DNA of 64,000 bases, from NCBI GenBank assembly GCA_018061965.1, contig JAGOTG010000001.1, positions 204,155 through 268,154 on the forward strand, given 5' to 3'. The number at the start of each line of letters is the position of its first letter. The first letter of the stretch is position 1. The position numbers and the translations under genes were made by a program. The notes below the pieces were generated by a model that saw only the letters and a list, made by a program, of their open reading frames with translations, made no database searches and was not told the origin of the DNA. Positions 1-7,877 of this stretch are shown here, one piece after another. The DNA comes from Legionellaceae bacterium. GTDB lineage: Bacteria; Pseudomonadota; Gammaproteobacteria; Legionellales; Legionellaceae.

Positions 1-2
1 AA

Positions 3-116
3 GATTTGCAGTTGATTGTAGGGCATATGCTGATGCAATGGCTATATGTAAATCCCCCTCAATTAATGCAATCAGATGCAACCAACTCAATAGAAGAAAC
101 GGTGTCTTATGTCTAA
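3..116 (+). CDS. C-terminal fragment of a SIS-domain (sugar isomerase-like) protein, 5' end outside window
   Basis: A reading frame is open from the left edge and stops at TAA 114-116, overlapping the ATG of the next gene by 8 bases, as is common in this cluster. The visible 37 residues include an LQLIVGHMLMQWL stretch that resembles the last helix of phosphoheptose-isomerase-like SIS proteins. Such enzymes are common in sugar-nucleotide clusters next to a GmhB-type phosphatase, and one lies at 26.5 kb. The fragment is too short for a firm call. Confidence 0.4.
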   Translation, partial: DLQLIVGHMLMQWLYVNPPQLMQSDATNSIEETVSYV

Positions 117-1095
117 AGTCATGGTGATTGGCAGTAACTCATTTTCTGGTGCAAGTTTTGTGGATTTTGCTCTTCAACAAGGTTGTGATGTTATCGGGGT
201 GAGTCGTTCGCAAGAGCCTATTCCTGCGTTATTGCCATATAAATGGCGAAATCCCAGTAATTTTACTTTTTTACAACTGGATTTGAATCAACATTTAGAT
301 GATCTCGAAAAAACGCTACATGAAGAAAAACCTAATTATGTCGTAAATTTTTCTGCACAAAGTATGGTGGCTGAAAGTTGGAAACAACCTATTGATTGGT
401 TTATGACGAATACTATCTCAACGATACGTTTACATGAAGCATTGCGTGCTTGCGATTTTATGGATAGATACGTCCATATTTCCACTCCCGAAGTATATGG
501 CAGCTGCTCTGGCTTTGTCACCGAAGATAATGCATTTAATCCAAGCACCCCTTATGCCGTGTCACGCGCGGCAGCGGATATGAGTTTGCGTACCTATCAT
601 GCCGCATATGATTTTCCTGTAGTTACGACTCGTGCGGCCAATGTATACGGTCCCGGTCAACAATTGTATCGAATAATACCGCGCACTATTTTGTTTATTA
701 TGCTCGGAAAAAAATTACAACTCCATGGTGGCGGTGTGTCAACGCGTTCATTCATTCATATGAATGATGTGTCTGATGCGACGTGGCGGATTATGTTGAA
801 AGGTGACAATGGAAATACCTATCATATTTCGACGGATGCGATTGTGTCTATTCATGAGCTCGTGCAACGCATTTGTGACAAACTAAATGTCCCATTTGAC
901 GATCATGTGGAAATGGTTGGAGAGCGGTTAGGAAAAGATGCATCTTATCAATTGGATAGCACCAAAATCCGTAGTCAACTTAATTGGCAAGATCATATTT
1001 CTTTGGATCAAGGATTAGATGAGTGTATTGCATGGACCCAGAAATATTTCGATGTTCTCAAAGAGCATCCCTACGATTATATTCATAAAGCGTGA
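109..1095 (+). CDS. NAD-dependent epimerase/dehydratase (extended SDR) of nucleotide-sugar metabolism
   Basis: A 328-residue extended short-chain dehydrogenase, close to the usual length of GDP-mannose or dTDP-glucose dehydratases. The N-terminal Rossmann glycine motif is GSNSFSG (residues 8-14). The active-site strand reads STPEVYG (125-131), and substrate-binding features follow (RAANVYGPGQ, then STRSFIHMNDV). Two oddities are visible. The catalytic YxxxK is YAVSR (Tyr149, Arg153 in place of Lys), and the acid/base Asp of the dehydratase TDEVYG motif is Pro. It may therefore be a diverged epimerase, decarboxylase or reductase rather than a 4,6-dehydratase. It is the first complete gene of the polysaccharide cluster and sits 6 bases before a split transketolase. 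The exact substrate cannot be read from sequence. Confidence 0.85.
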   Translation: MSKVMVIGSNSFSGASFVDFALQQGCDVIGVSRSQEPIPALLPYKWRNPSNFTFLQLDLNQHLDDLEKTLHEEKPNYVVNFSAQSMVAESWKQPIDWFMTNTISTIRLHEALRACDFMDRYVHISTPEVYGSCSGFVTEDNAFNPSTPYAVSRAAADMSLRTYHAAYDFPVVTTRAANVYGPGQQLYRIIPRTILFIMLGKKLQLHGGGVSTRSFIHMNDVSDATWRIMLKGDNGNTYHISTDAIVSIHELVQRICDKLNVPFDDHVEMVGERLGKDASYQLDSTKIRSQLNWQDHISLDQGLDECIAWTQKYFDVLKEHPYDYIHKA

Positions 1096-1101
1096 TGTAC
1101 T

Positions 1102-1938
1102 ATGACCTCTATCCAAGAATTAGAAAAGCGTGCACGTATTTTAAGAGCACGGATTGTTGAAACCTCGCATACAGCCAGTATTCCGCATTTAGGCTCGTGT
1201 TTATCTTGTGTCGACATTTTGGTTGCATTGTATTTTTCTATATTGCGCATTGATCCTCAGATTCCCCAATCTTTAGATCGTGATCGATTTATTTTGAGTA
1301 AAGGACATGGTGCACCAGCTTTGTTTCAAGTATTGGCTATGCGCGGTTTTTACCCAGAAAGCTTGTTGGACAATTATGGTGAAGATGGTGGTATTTTTGC
1401 TGAACATCCACCTGTTCCTGGTTATTTGCCAGGTATTGAAGCGGCGACGGGCTCACTGGGCCATGGTTTGCCTCTGGCATTGGGAATGGCAATGGCTGCT
1501 TCTATCCAGCAACAATCCTACCACGTGTATGCGGTTTTGAGTGATGGTGAATGCAACGAAGGTTCGGTTTGGGAGGCGGCTATGCTGGCTGCCTCACAAA
1601 AAGTGAACAATTTATGTGTGATTGTCGATTTTAACAAATGGCAAGCTACGGGACGGAGCCAGGAGATTATGGCTCTTGACCCTTTGGTAGACAAATGGCG
1701 CGCATTTGGATGGAATACGACAGAAATAGATGGACATAATCTACCATCGTTATGTGAAAGCTTAAAAAGTTTTCCGGCTGTGAATCAAAAACCCACCGCA
1801 ATTATTGCACATACGATCAAAGGCAAAGGTATTTCATTTATGGAAGATGACAACAATTGGCATTATCGAATTCCCACTGCTGAGGAAGTGTCGCTGGCTA
1901 AACAAGAATTAAGTATTGAAGAGGTGGGCGTCTTATGA
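1102..1938 (+). CDS. Transketolase, N-terminal (thiamine-diphosphate-binding) subunit
   Basis: This 278-residue protein matches the N-terminal half of transketolase. It has the HLGSCLS substrate/cofactor region, SKGHGAPAL, GSLGHGLPLALG, and the ThDP/metal motif SDGECNEG (Asp148) followed about 30 residues later by VDFNKWQATG. The C-terminal half is encoded by the next gene, overlapping by 4 bases (ATGA), so the two subunits should form the active enzyme together. Split transketolases inside O-antigen clusters are usually dedicated to sugar biosynthesis rather than to the pentose phosphate pathway. Here the neighbour is a nucleotide-sugar SDR, which suggests transfer of a two-carbon unit onto a keto sugar to make a branched sugar. 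That role is inference. Confidence 0.92.
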   Translation: MTSIQELEKRARILRARIVETSHTASIPHLGSCLSCVDILVALYFSILRIDPQIPQSLDRDRFILSKGHGAPALFQVLAMRGFYPESLLDNYGEDGGIFAEHPPVPGYLPGIEAATGSLGHGLPLALGMAMAASIQQQSYHVYAVLSDGECNEGSVWEAAMLAASQKVNNLCVIVDFNKWQATGRSQEIMALDPLVDKWRAFGWNTTEIDGHNLPSLCESLKSFPAVNQKPTAIIAHTIKGKGISFMEDDNNWHYRIPTAEEVSLAKQELSIEEVGVL

Positions 1939-2867
1939 GGAATACATTTGCCAAGGAAGTGACGAATTTGGCAAAAACGGACAAACGGGTCGTTTTGTTG
2001 TCGGGTGATATTGGTAATAAACTTTTTGACGAATTTAAAGAAGTGGATGCTCAACGGTTTTATAACTGTGGCGTTGCCGAAGCCAATATGATGGGCGTAG
2101 CTGCTGGGATGGCGTTGTCCGGATTACGGCCTATTGTCTACACCATTACTCCTTTTACCACCACGCGTTGTTTTGAGCAGATACGAGTGGACGTTTGCTA
2201 TCATCAAGCACCCGTGATTATTGTTGGAACGGGAGCCGGACTGTCTTATGCCGAATTGGGTCCTACACACCACTCTTTAGAAGATCTTGCGATTTTACGG
2301 ACTTTACCGGGGATGATTGTTTTAGCACCCTGTGACGCAAAAGAGTTGCAATGTGCTTTGCGCGCAGCGCTGCAACAAGATCAGCCTGTCTATATCCGGA
2401 TTGGAAAAAAAGGGGAGCCGGTGATTCATCCAAACCTAGAACGTTTGGAGTTTGGTAAAGCATTGCCCGTTACAAAAGGCTCCGATATCGCATTATTAAG
2501 TACCGGCACGCTCATGCCGGAAGTCCTTAAGGCGGCAGAATTATTAAAAGAAAAGGGCATTTCAGCAGAAGTCATGAGTTTTCATACGATAAAACCATTG
2601 GACACAGCTTATTTAACGCAAGCTGTCCAGAGTTTTAAATTGTTGGTATCCATTGAAGAGCATGGGGTGATCGGAGGGTTAGGCAGTGCAATTGCTGAAT
2701 GGTTGGCAACGCAACCTATCTCCAAACCCTTTTTAAGTTTGGGTACCCCCGACGAATTTATGCATGAAATTGGTAGTCAAGAATATGCTCGCGAAAAATA
2801 TGGGTTGGTCGGAGAAAAAATAGTGGCGTCCATCCTGCAGCGTTTGGGACAATCGGCATGCGTATAG
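1935..2867 (+). CDS. Transketolase, C-terminal subunit
   Basis: This 310-residue partner of the preceding gene carries the pyrimidine-binding and C-terminal transketolase domains. The conserved ThDP-activating glutamate lies in GVAEANMMGVAAGMA. The phenylalanine/arginine region FTTTRCFEQIRVDVCYH and the GPTHHSLEDLAILRTLPG motif are both intact. The start overlaps the stop of the N-terminal subunit (ATGA), which implies translational coupling and a fixed 1:1 ratio. The 3' end overlaps the HAD gene by 10 bases. Family assignment is secure. Restriction to surface-sugar synthesis is inferred from location. Confidence 0.92.
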   Translation: MRNTFAKEVTNLAKTDKRVVLLSGDIGNKLFDEFKEVDAQRFYNCGVAEANMMGVAAGMALSGLRPIVYTITPFTTTRCFEQIRVDVCYHQAPVIIVGTGAGLSYAELGPTHHSLEDLAILRTLPGMIVLAPCDAKELQCALRAALQQDQPVYIRIGKKGEPVIHPNLERLEFGKALPVTKGSDIALLSTGTLMPEVLKAAELLKEKGISAEVMSFHTIKPLDTAYLTQAVQSFKLLVSIEEHGVIGGLGSAIAEWLATQPISKPFLSLGTPDEFMHEIGSQEYAREKYGLVGEKIVASILQRLGQSACV

Positions 2868-3463
2868 GATTTGATTTTGACAATACCATTGTCAATTATG
2901 ATCAGATTTTTCATACAGTCGCTTCCGAGTATGGCGTGATCGATGAACATATTCCCGTAAGCAAACTCGCAGTTAGAGATTATTTGCGCACTGTGAATAA
3001 AGAAGATATTTGGACCGAAATGCAGGGCTATGTATATGGTGCGCGGATGTCCGAGGCAACTATGTATTCTGATGTCTTCAATACCCTGCAGCAATTAAAG
3101 AATGCAGGACACACTTTGTATATCATTAGCCATAAAACACGCTATCCATACCAAGGTCCTCAATATGATTTGCATGCAGCTGCGCAAGCTTGGATCACGC
3201 AGCAATTACGTTATCAAGATTTGCGGTTGCTCGCGCAGGAACATATTTTTTTTGAATTGACCAAAGAGGAAAAAATTGCGCGTATTGAATATTTGGCTTG
3301 CGATGTGTTCATTGATGACTTGCCTGAGATATTGTTGGCGCAAACGTTTCCGCGTAGTACACAAGCCTATTTATTTGACCCAGACCAACATCATCATGCT
3401 TTGGATATGCCGCATATCAAAGTAGTTTCATCTTGGGTAAATTTTGCGAGCGCATTGTTATGA
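2858..3463 (+). CDS. HAD-superfamily phosphatase
   Basis: A 201-residue protein with the HAD nucleophile motif DFDNT at residues 6-10 (Asp6 nucleophile, Asp8 general acid), a motif II-like IISHK stretch, and a late acidic motif FIDDLPE. The size fits a small-molecule phosphatase with a short cap. It overlaps the transketolase gene upstream by 10 bases and an APH-like kinase downstream by an ATGA, so it probably acts on a phosphorylated intermediate of the same pathway. The substrate is unknown. Confidence 0.75.
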   Translation: MRIGFDFDNTIVNYDQIFHTVASEYGVIDEHIPVSKLAVRDYLRTVNKEDIWTEMQGYVYGARMSEATMYSDVFNTLQQLKNAGHTLYIISHKTRYPYQGPQYDLHAAAQAWITQQLRYQDLRLLAQEHIFFELTKEEKIARIEYLACDVFIDDLPEILLAQTFPRSTQAYLFDPDQHHHALDMPHIKVVSSWVNFASALL

Positions 3464-4497
3464 TGGAAGCGACTGATTTTGACTTGCCCATTTTGAAATT
3501 ATTTGAACAAGCGCGTTTGCCGGTTGAGTCGATCGATATTCAATTATGTTCCGGTGGTGGCAATAATCGAACTTACAAAATTAAGACACAACAAGGGTTT
3601 TTTGCATTAAAAAAGTATTTTACTCAACCTGCTGACCGGCGTAATCGACTTGCTGCTGAGTTTGCCTTTTTAACGTATGCTCAATCCGCCACGGTCCAAC
3701 AAACACCTATTCCTTATTGTTATGATGAGGAAGAGGGATTGGCTCTTTATGAGTTTATTGAGGGTAAGCCATTGCGTGCTGTCGATATCCATGATGGTGA
3801 GATTGGCCAAGCCATCGCATTTTTTACTGCGCTAAATCAGCCTCTCAATACCTCGAAGGAGTTATTACCTATGGCTTCTGAAGCGTGCTTTAGTTTACAA
3901 GCGCATTTGGATTTGATTGAGGCCCGTATTAATGGTTTGCAACAAATTGTGCCTGTGTCATCCGAAGACAAAGAAGCCATGCTGCTGGTTCGAAAATTAA
4001 AGACTGTTTGGCTGGATTTGGTGACAGATATCCAAAAATCAGCGACTGCTTCACGTCTAGACTTCAATCTGCCATTAAAACAGTCTTTACGTTGTATCTC
4101 TCCATCTGATTTTGGATTTCATAATGCCCTTAAAATGGCCGATTGCTCCTTACGGTTTTTGGATTTTGAATATGCAGGCTGGGATGATCCTGCCAAAATG
4201 GTCGGCGATTTTTTTGCTCAATTAGCCGTGCCGGTTTCAGAACATTATTTTGACCACTTTGTAGAGCAAGTGATGCAACCTTTTGAGTATCCAGAGTTTT
4301 TAATCCAGCGCGCATCCTTATTACGCGGTGCTTACCAAGTAAAATGGTGTTGCATTGCTCTGAATGTGTTTATTCCGATGCACATGGCCAGAAGACGTTT
4401 TGCGAACCCGTATTTAAATGAAATTGAAATGAAGCAAAACCAATTATTAAAAGCTGAGAAATTGCTAAAAAACTTGGAGTTATATCATTATGCCTAG
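3460..4497 (+). CDS. Aminoglycoside-phosphotransferase-fold kinase (APH family), probable sugar kinase
   Basis: A protein of about 345 residues with an APH/choline-kinase-like fold. It has a GGGNNRTYKI nucleotide-binding strand and ALKKYF lysine near the N-terminus, a catalytic-loop-like SDFGFHNAL, and an FLDFEYAGWDDPAKMVGDFF metal-binding motif near residue 240. ATG 3460 is preferred over an in-frame TTG at 3433 because it forms an ATGA overlap with the HAD stop, the arrangement used throughout the cluster. In a sugar cluster the likely job is phosphorylation of a sugar or sugar alcohol. Antibiotic inactivation is not suggested by the context. Confidence 0.75.
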   Translation: MMEATDFDLPILKLFEQARLPVESIDIQLCSGGGNNRTYKIKTQQGFFALKKYFTQPADRRNRLAAEFAFLTYAQSATVQQTPIPYCYDEEEGLALYEFIEGKPLRAVDIHDGEIGQAIAFFTALNQPLNTSKELLPMASEACFSLQAHLDLIEARINGLQQIVPVSSEDKEAMLLVRKLKTVWLDLVTDIQKSATASRLDFNLPLKQSLRCISPSDFGFHNALKMADCSLRFLDFEYAGWDDPAKMVGDFFAQLAVPVSEHYFDHFVEQVMQPFEYPEFLIQRASLLRGAYQVKWCCIALNVFIPMHMARRRFANPYLNEIEMKQNQLLKAEKLLKNLELYHYA

Positions 4498-5161
4498 TAT
4501 AGATTTTATGTCAGTCATACACAAAAGCACGCAACGCGATTATTTAGCGCGCGTCAATGAACCAGAATATCCCAAAGCCAAAGCAGCAGCACTTGCCAAG
4601 CAATGGGGGCATGACTATTGGGATGGAGATAGACGTGTTTGTTATGGCGGATATCGCTATTTAGAAGGACGTTGGGAAAAAGTTGCGCGTGCTATGGCAG
4701 AGCATTATCAAATCAAACCTGGCGACAAAATTTTGGATGTTGGCTGCGGTAAGGGTTTTTTAATGTATGACTTTACCAAAGTAGTGCCCGGTATAGATAT
4801 TCGTGGCATTGATATTTCTGAGTATGCTATTGCGAATGCAAAAGAAGAAATCCAGGATAAAATCCAGGTGGGTTGTGCCACTGAATTACCTTATCCTGAT
4901 GATTATTTTGATTTGGTGATTTCCATTACTACTTTACACAATTTGCATAATTATGAATTGGATAAAGCCCTCCGTGAAATTGAACGCGTGGGCAAAAAAA
5001 ACAAATATATTTGTGTCGAGTCTTATCGTAATGAGCAAGAGAAAGCCAATCTACTTTATTGGCAAGTGACCTGTGAAGCCTTTTGTACGCCAGCGGAATG
5101 GGACTGGTGGTTCCGTCAAACTGGTTATACCGGGGATTATTCCTTTATTTATTTTGAGTAG
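4490..5161 (+). CDS. Class I SAM-dependent methyltransferase
   Basis: A 223-residue protein with a clear SAM-binding motif I, ILDVGCGKGFLMYDF, followed by the acidic motif II region IRGIDISEYAIANAK and the motif IV region YFDLVISITTLHNL. The ATG overlaps the end of the kinase gene by 8 bases. A Trp/Tyr-rich C-terminus (EWDWWFRQTGYTGDYSFIYF) probably shapes the acceptor site. It most likely methylates a sugar or sugar-nucleotide of the surface polysaccharide. Target atom and substrate cannot be told from sequence. Confidence 0.8.
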   Translation: MPSIDFMSVIHKSTQRDYLARVNEPEYPKAKAAALAKQWGHDYWDGDRRVCYGGYRYLEGRWEKVARAMAEHYQIKPGDKILDVGCGKGFLMYDFTKVVPGIDIRGIDISEYAIANAKEEIQDKIQVGCATELPYPDDYFDLVISITTLHNLHNYELDKALREIERVGKKNKYICVESYRNEQEKANLLYWQVTCEAFCTPAEWDWWFRQTGYTGDYSFIYFE

Positions 5162-5170
5162 GAGTTGGAT

Positions 5171-6232
5171 GTGGATAATATGCCTCAAACCATGAAAGCA
5201 GCGATATTAACGGAGTTAAAATCGCCTTTAATTATTGACGAGATTAAATTGCCGCAAACCCTTGCTGTGGGGCAGGTGCTCGTTAAAATTCATTATAGCG
5301 GTATTTGTGGTTCCCAATTAGGTGAAATTGATGGCGCGAAAGGTGAAGATAAATTTTTACCGCATTTGTTAGGACACGAAGCCTCAGGCACTGTCATGGC
5401 GATTGGTTTAGGCGTGCGGCATGTTAAGCCCGGTGATAAAGTAGTGCTCCATTGGCGGAAAGGATTAGGCATTGAAGCTGAAACCCCTTCGTATGATTGG
5501 AATGGGCGTAAAGTCAACGCAGGTTGGATTACTACATTAAGTAATTATACGATTGCTTCAGAAAATCGACTTACCAAAATTCCAGATGATAGTGACCTGC
5601 AAGTTGCCGCATTGTTTGGTTGTGCAGTAACCACTGGATTTGGCATTATTGAAAATAATGCTCAGGTGAAAATTGGGGAGTCTGTGGTAGTTTTTGGTGC
5701 GGGTGGTATCGGACTGAATATTATTCAGGCAGCCGCTTTGGTTTCCGCATACCCTATTATTGCGGTGGACTTACATGATGAAAAATTAGAATTGGCCCAA
5801 GAAATGGGCGCGACTCATGTAATTAACAGTCATAATCTGGATCCGAGCTTGGCTATTACCGATATTCTTGAGCACACAAAATTAGATGTTTTTATTGATA
5901 ATACAGGCTTGCCCAATGTGATTGAATTGGGATATCAATTAACTCATGCACAAGGTCGCGTGGTCTTGGTTGGCGTACCCCGCAAAGGCAATAATATAAA
6001 TATCCACTCCTTGCCCTTACATTTCGGTAAAACCCTTTCTGGTTCACATGGTGGGGAAACGGTCCCTCATCAAGATATTGCACGCTACCAAAATCTATAT
6101 CAAAAAGGACGCATTAAATTACGGGAGCTAATCACCGATTATTATTCTCTAGATCAGGTAAATGATGCAATCATTGCCATGCGCAATGGCGCAATTCGTG
6201 GGCGGTGTTTGGTGGAAATGGACAGTGAATAG
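5171..6232 (+). CDS. Zinc-type alcohol dehydrogenase-like (MDR family) oxidoreductase
   Basis: A medium-chain dehydrogenase of about 353 residues with the catalytic-zinc Cys and His motifs (SGICGSQ and LGHEASG) and the Rossmann motif VVVFGAGGIGLNIIQAA. The structural-zinc lobe is absent: no cluster of four cysteines follows the catalytic domain's first third. GTG 5171 is chosen because AGGAG at 5160-5164 lies 6 bases upstream. ATG 5180 is also possible, and an in-frame TTG at 5165 abuts the ribosome site. It probably interconverts a hydroxyl and a keto group on a sugar intermediate, consistent with the adjoining transketolase, dioxygenase and SDR. Confidence 0.82.
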   Translation: MDNMPQTMKAAILTELKSPLIIDEIKLPQTLAVGQVLVKIHYSGICGSQLGEIDGAKGEDKFLPHLLGHEASGTVMAIGLGVRHVKPGDKVVLHWRKGLGIEAETPSYDWNGRKVNAGWITTLSNYTIASENRLTKIPDDSDLQVAALFGCAVTTGFGIIENNAQVKIGESVVVFGAGGIGLNIIQAAALVSAYPIIAVDLHDEKLELAQEMGATHVINSHNLDPSLAITDILEHTKLDVFIDNTGLPNVIELGYQLTHAQGRVVLVGVPRKGNNINIHSLPLHFGKTLSGSHGGETVPHQDIARYQNLYQKGRIKLRELITDYYSLDQVNDAIIAMRNGAIRGRCLVEMDSE

Positions 6233-6319
6233 CCCTGGCATTTTACTTTAAAATTAGGTACGCTATTTGAGGCAGATAAGATATGTATCGTTTTACTGGA
6301 TGTAGGATATGGATGTATT

Positions 6320-7090
6320 ATGTTGAAGCTGAAGGAGCAGGTGTTTGGAGACAAAGGATACTCAGTTGATTGCCAATTATCAATTGAAGAATTAAGCACT
6401 TTTCGTCAAATCATTACTCAGCAATGGTTGTCTACTTTTCGAAAGCATCATCCTCATTTGTTTGATGAAGCCCAATCTTTGGGTATAGAAAATTATCATC
6501 TCATTGCAAATAAGATTGACCACCAAGCTTTATGGCCAAAAAGAAACCGTGTGCTACCGCAAGACTGGGTTCATCAAATCAAACAAATGTCTTTTCTTTC
6601 GCTATTACGCGAAGAATTTGGAGATTTTGCCATTTCCGATATTTATGATACTAAACAACATTATGGCGAAGAAGAAATTTACTGGCGACTAGTCCGTCCG
6701 GGTATACCAAGTGACGTGGGCTCTTTACATAAAGATGGTTGGTTTCATGGTTCTTTTAATGGGGGCTATGGGATGTTTCCTGATGGGACTACGACGGTTA
6801 AAATTTGGATCCCGATTTATTGTGAACCTGGAAAAAATGGATTGAGGGTGGCGCAAGGATCTCATCTTAAAGAATTTAAATACCGCGTTGATATCACCTC
6901 AGATGGGACTCCGCGTCCGCAATTAGAAGAGGATCTGACGATCAATGATGCGCCGTTAATTTCGGTTGAACCCGGAAACATGATCATATTTAATGAAAAT
7001 GTATTACATGGAGGCTCGATTAATCTTGGAAATCAAACACGAGTCAGTGCTGAAATTACCATGGTACTGCCTAAAACAACAATGATGTAG
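6320..7090 (+). CDS. Phytanoyl-CoA dioxygenase (PhyH)-family Fe(II)/2-oxoglutarate oxygenase
   Basis: This 256-residue protein has a PhyH-like double-stranded beta-helix signature. It shows an HKD iron-binding pair in SLHKDGWFHG, a VKIWIPIYCEPGKNGLRVAQGSH core, and a distal His in IIFNENVLHGGS followed by the 2-oxoglutarate-binding Arg in QTRVSAEI. Family members hydroxylate small molecules. Here the flanking MDR and SDR oxidoreductases suggest oxidation of a sugar or of an acyl substituent of the polysaccharide. The 87-base gap before it is the widest so far in the cluster and has no obvious promoter. Confidence 0.8.
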   Translation: MLKLKEQVFGDKGYSVDCQLSIEELSTFRQIITQQWLSTFRKHHPHLFDEAQSLGIENYHLIANKIDHQALWPKRNRVLPQDWVHQIKQMSFLSLLREEFGDFAISDIYDTKQHYGEEEIYWRLVRPGIPSDVGSLHKDGWFHGSFNGGYGMFPDGTTTVKIWIPIYCEPGKNGLRVAQGSHLKEFKYRVDITSDGTPRPQLEEDLTINDAPLISVEPGNMIIFNENVLHGGSINLGNQTRVSAEITMVLPKTTMM

Positions 7091-7105
7091 CAATGAGAGA
7101 AAAAA

Positions 7106-7846
7106 ATGGTTCATTCAATAATTTTTGGTGGGACAAAAGGGCTGGGTCGCGTGGTTGCAAGACAATTCGCTGAACGTGGCGATAAAGTATCAATTGTAGG
7201 TCGTAGCCAGATTCCTGTGGCTGATTTGATGGCGGGAGATATTCAATGCTTTACTGCCGATATTACTGAGCCTACTTCATTACTCAGTACACTAGATGAA
7301 ATTGTGAGCACACGCGGCAAGATTAATTATGGTGTGTTTCTTCAGCGTTATCGTGGTAAAGAAGATGATTGGCAGGGGGAGTTACAAACAACACTTACGG
7401 CAACCAAAAATGCTGTAGAACATTTAGTGCCTCATTTTTTACCTGAAGGGGACAAAGGTTTCGTGATGGTGAGTTCTGTATTCTCAACTTATGTAGGACA
7501 AGGTCAAGCCGCCAGCTATCATGTTGCGAAAGCGGGATTAGATCAATTAATGCGTTATTATGCTGTCAATTTGGGTGCCCAGAATATTCGTGCAAATGGC
7601 GTGACACCTTTTACTTTTTTAAAAGAAGAGTCCAAATCTTTTTATGAGCAAAATGAAGAGTTGATGAATCTTTATCAAGACATCATTCCATTAAAACGCA
7701 TGGCGACTACGGAAGATTCAGCACATATCATTAATTTTTTATGCAGTCCGCAAGCAGGATTTATTTCTGGTCAAAATATGGTGGTGGATGGTGGGCTGTC
7801 TTTGGTTTGGCCGGAAACATTAGCGCGGCGTCTGACTTCTTTATAA
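7106..7846 (+). CDS. Short-chain dehydrogenase/reductase (classical SDR)
   Basis: A 246-residue classical SDR with the N-terminal cofactor motif GGTKGLGRVVA, catalytic Ser in MVSSVFSTY, and catalytic Tyr-Lys in SYHVAKAGLDQL. The C-terminus ends FISGQNMVVDGGLSLVW, typical of SDRs of the FabG type. It lies 15 bases after the PhyH oxygenase gene and probably works on the same intermediate. Substrate unknown. Confidence 0.88.
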   Translation: MVHSIIFGGTKGLGRVVARQFAERGDKVSIVGRSQIPVADLMAGDIQCFTADITEPTSLLSTLDEIVSTRGKINYGVFLQRYRGKEDDWQGELQTTLTATKNAVEHLVPHFLPEGDKGFVMVSSVFSTYVGQGQAASYHVAKAGLDQLMRYYAVNLGAQNIRANGVTPFTFLKEESKSFYEQNEELMNLYQDIIPLKRMATTEDSAHIINFLCSPQAGFISGQNMVVDGGLSLVWPETLARRLTSL

Positions 7847-7877
7847 GAATTAGTGTGTAATATAAAAGGAATGAATT

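Noticed and set aside
1521..1530. Other CACGTG cores (near 1.5, 27.7, 60.3, 62.7 and 63.9 kb) as parS sites
   Set aside because: None extends to TTCACGTGAA; they match only the six-base centre, which is expected by chance at this frequency.
3433..3460. Earlier TTG start of the APH-type kinase
   Set aside because: It lies inside the HAD gene without a ribosome site, whereas ATG 3460 gives the ATGA overlap used throughout the cluster.
3460..4497. Antibiotic resistance (aminoglycoside phosphotransferase)
   Set aside because: The APH fold is shared by many sugar and choline kinases, and the gene is embedded by overlaps in a sugar-biosynthesis run.
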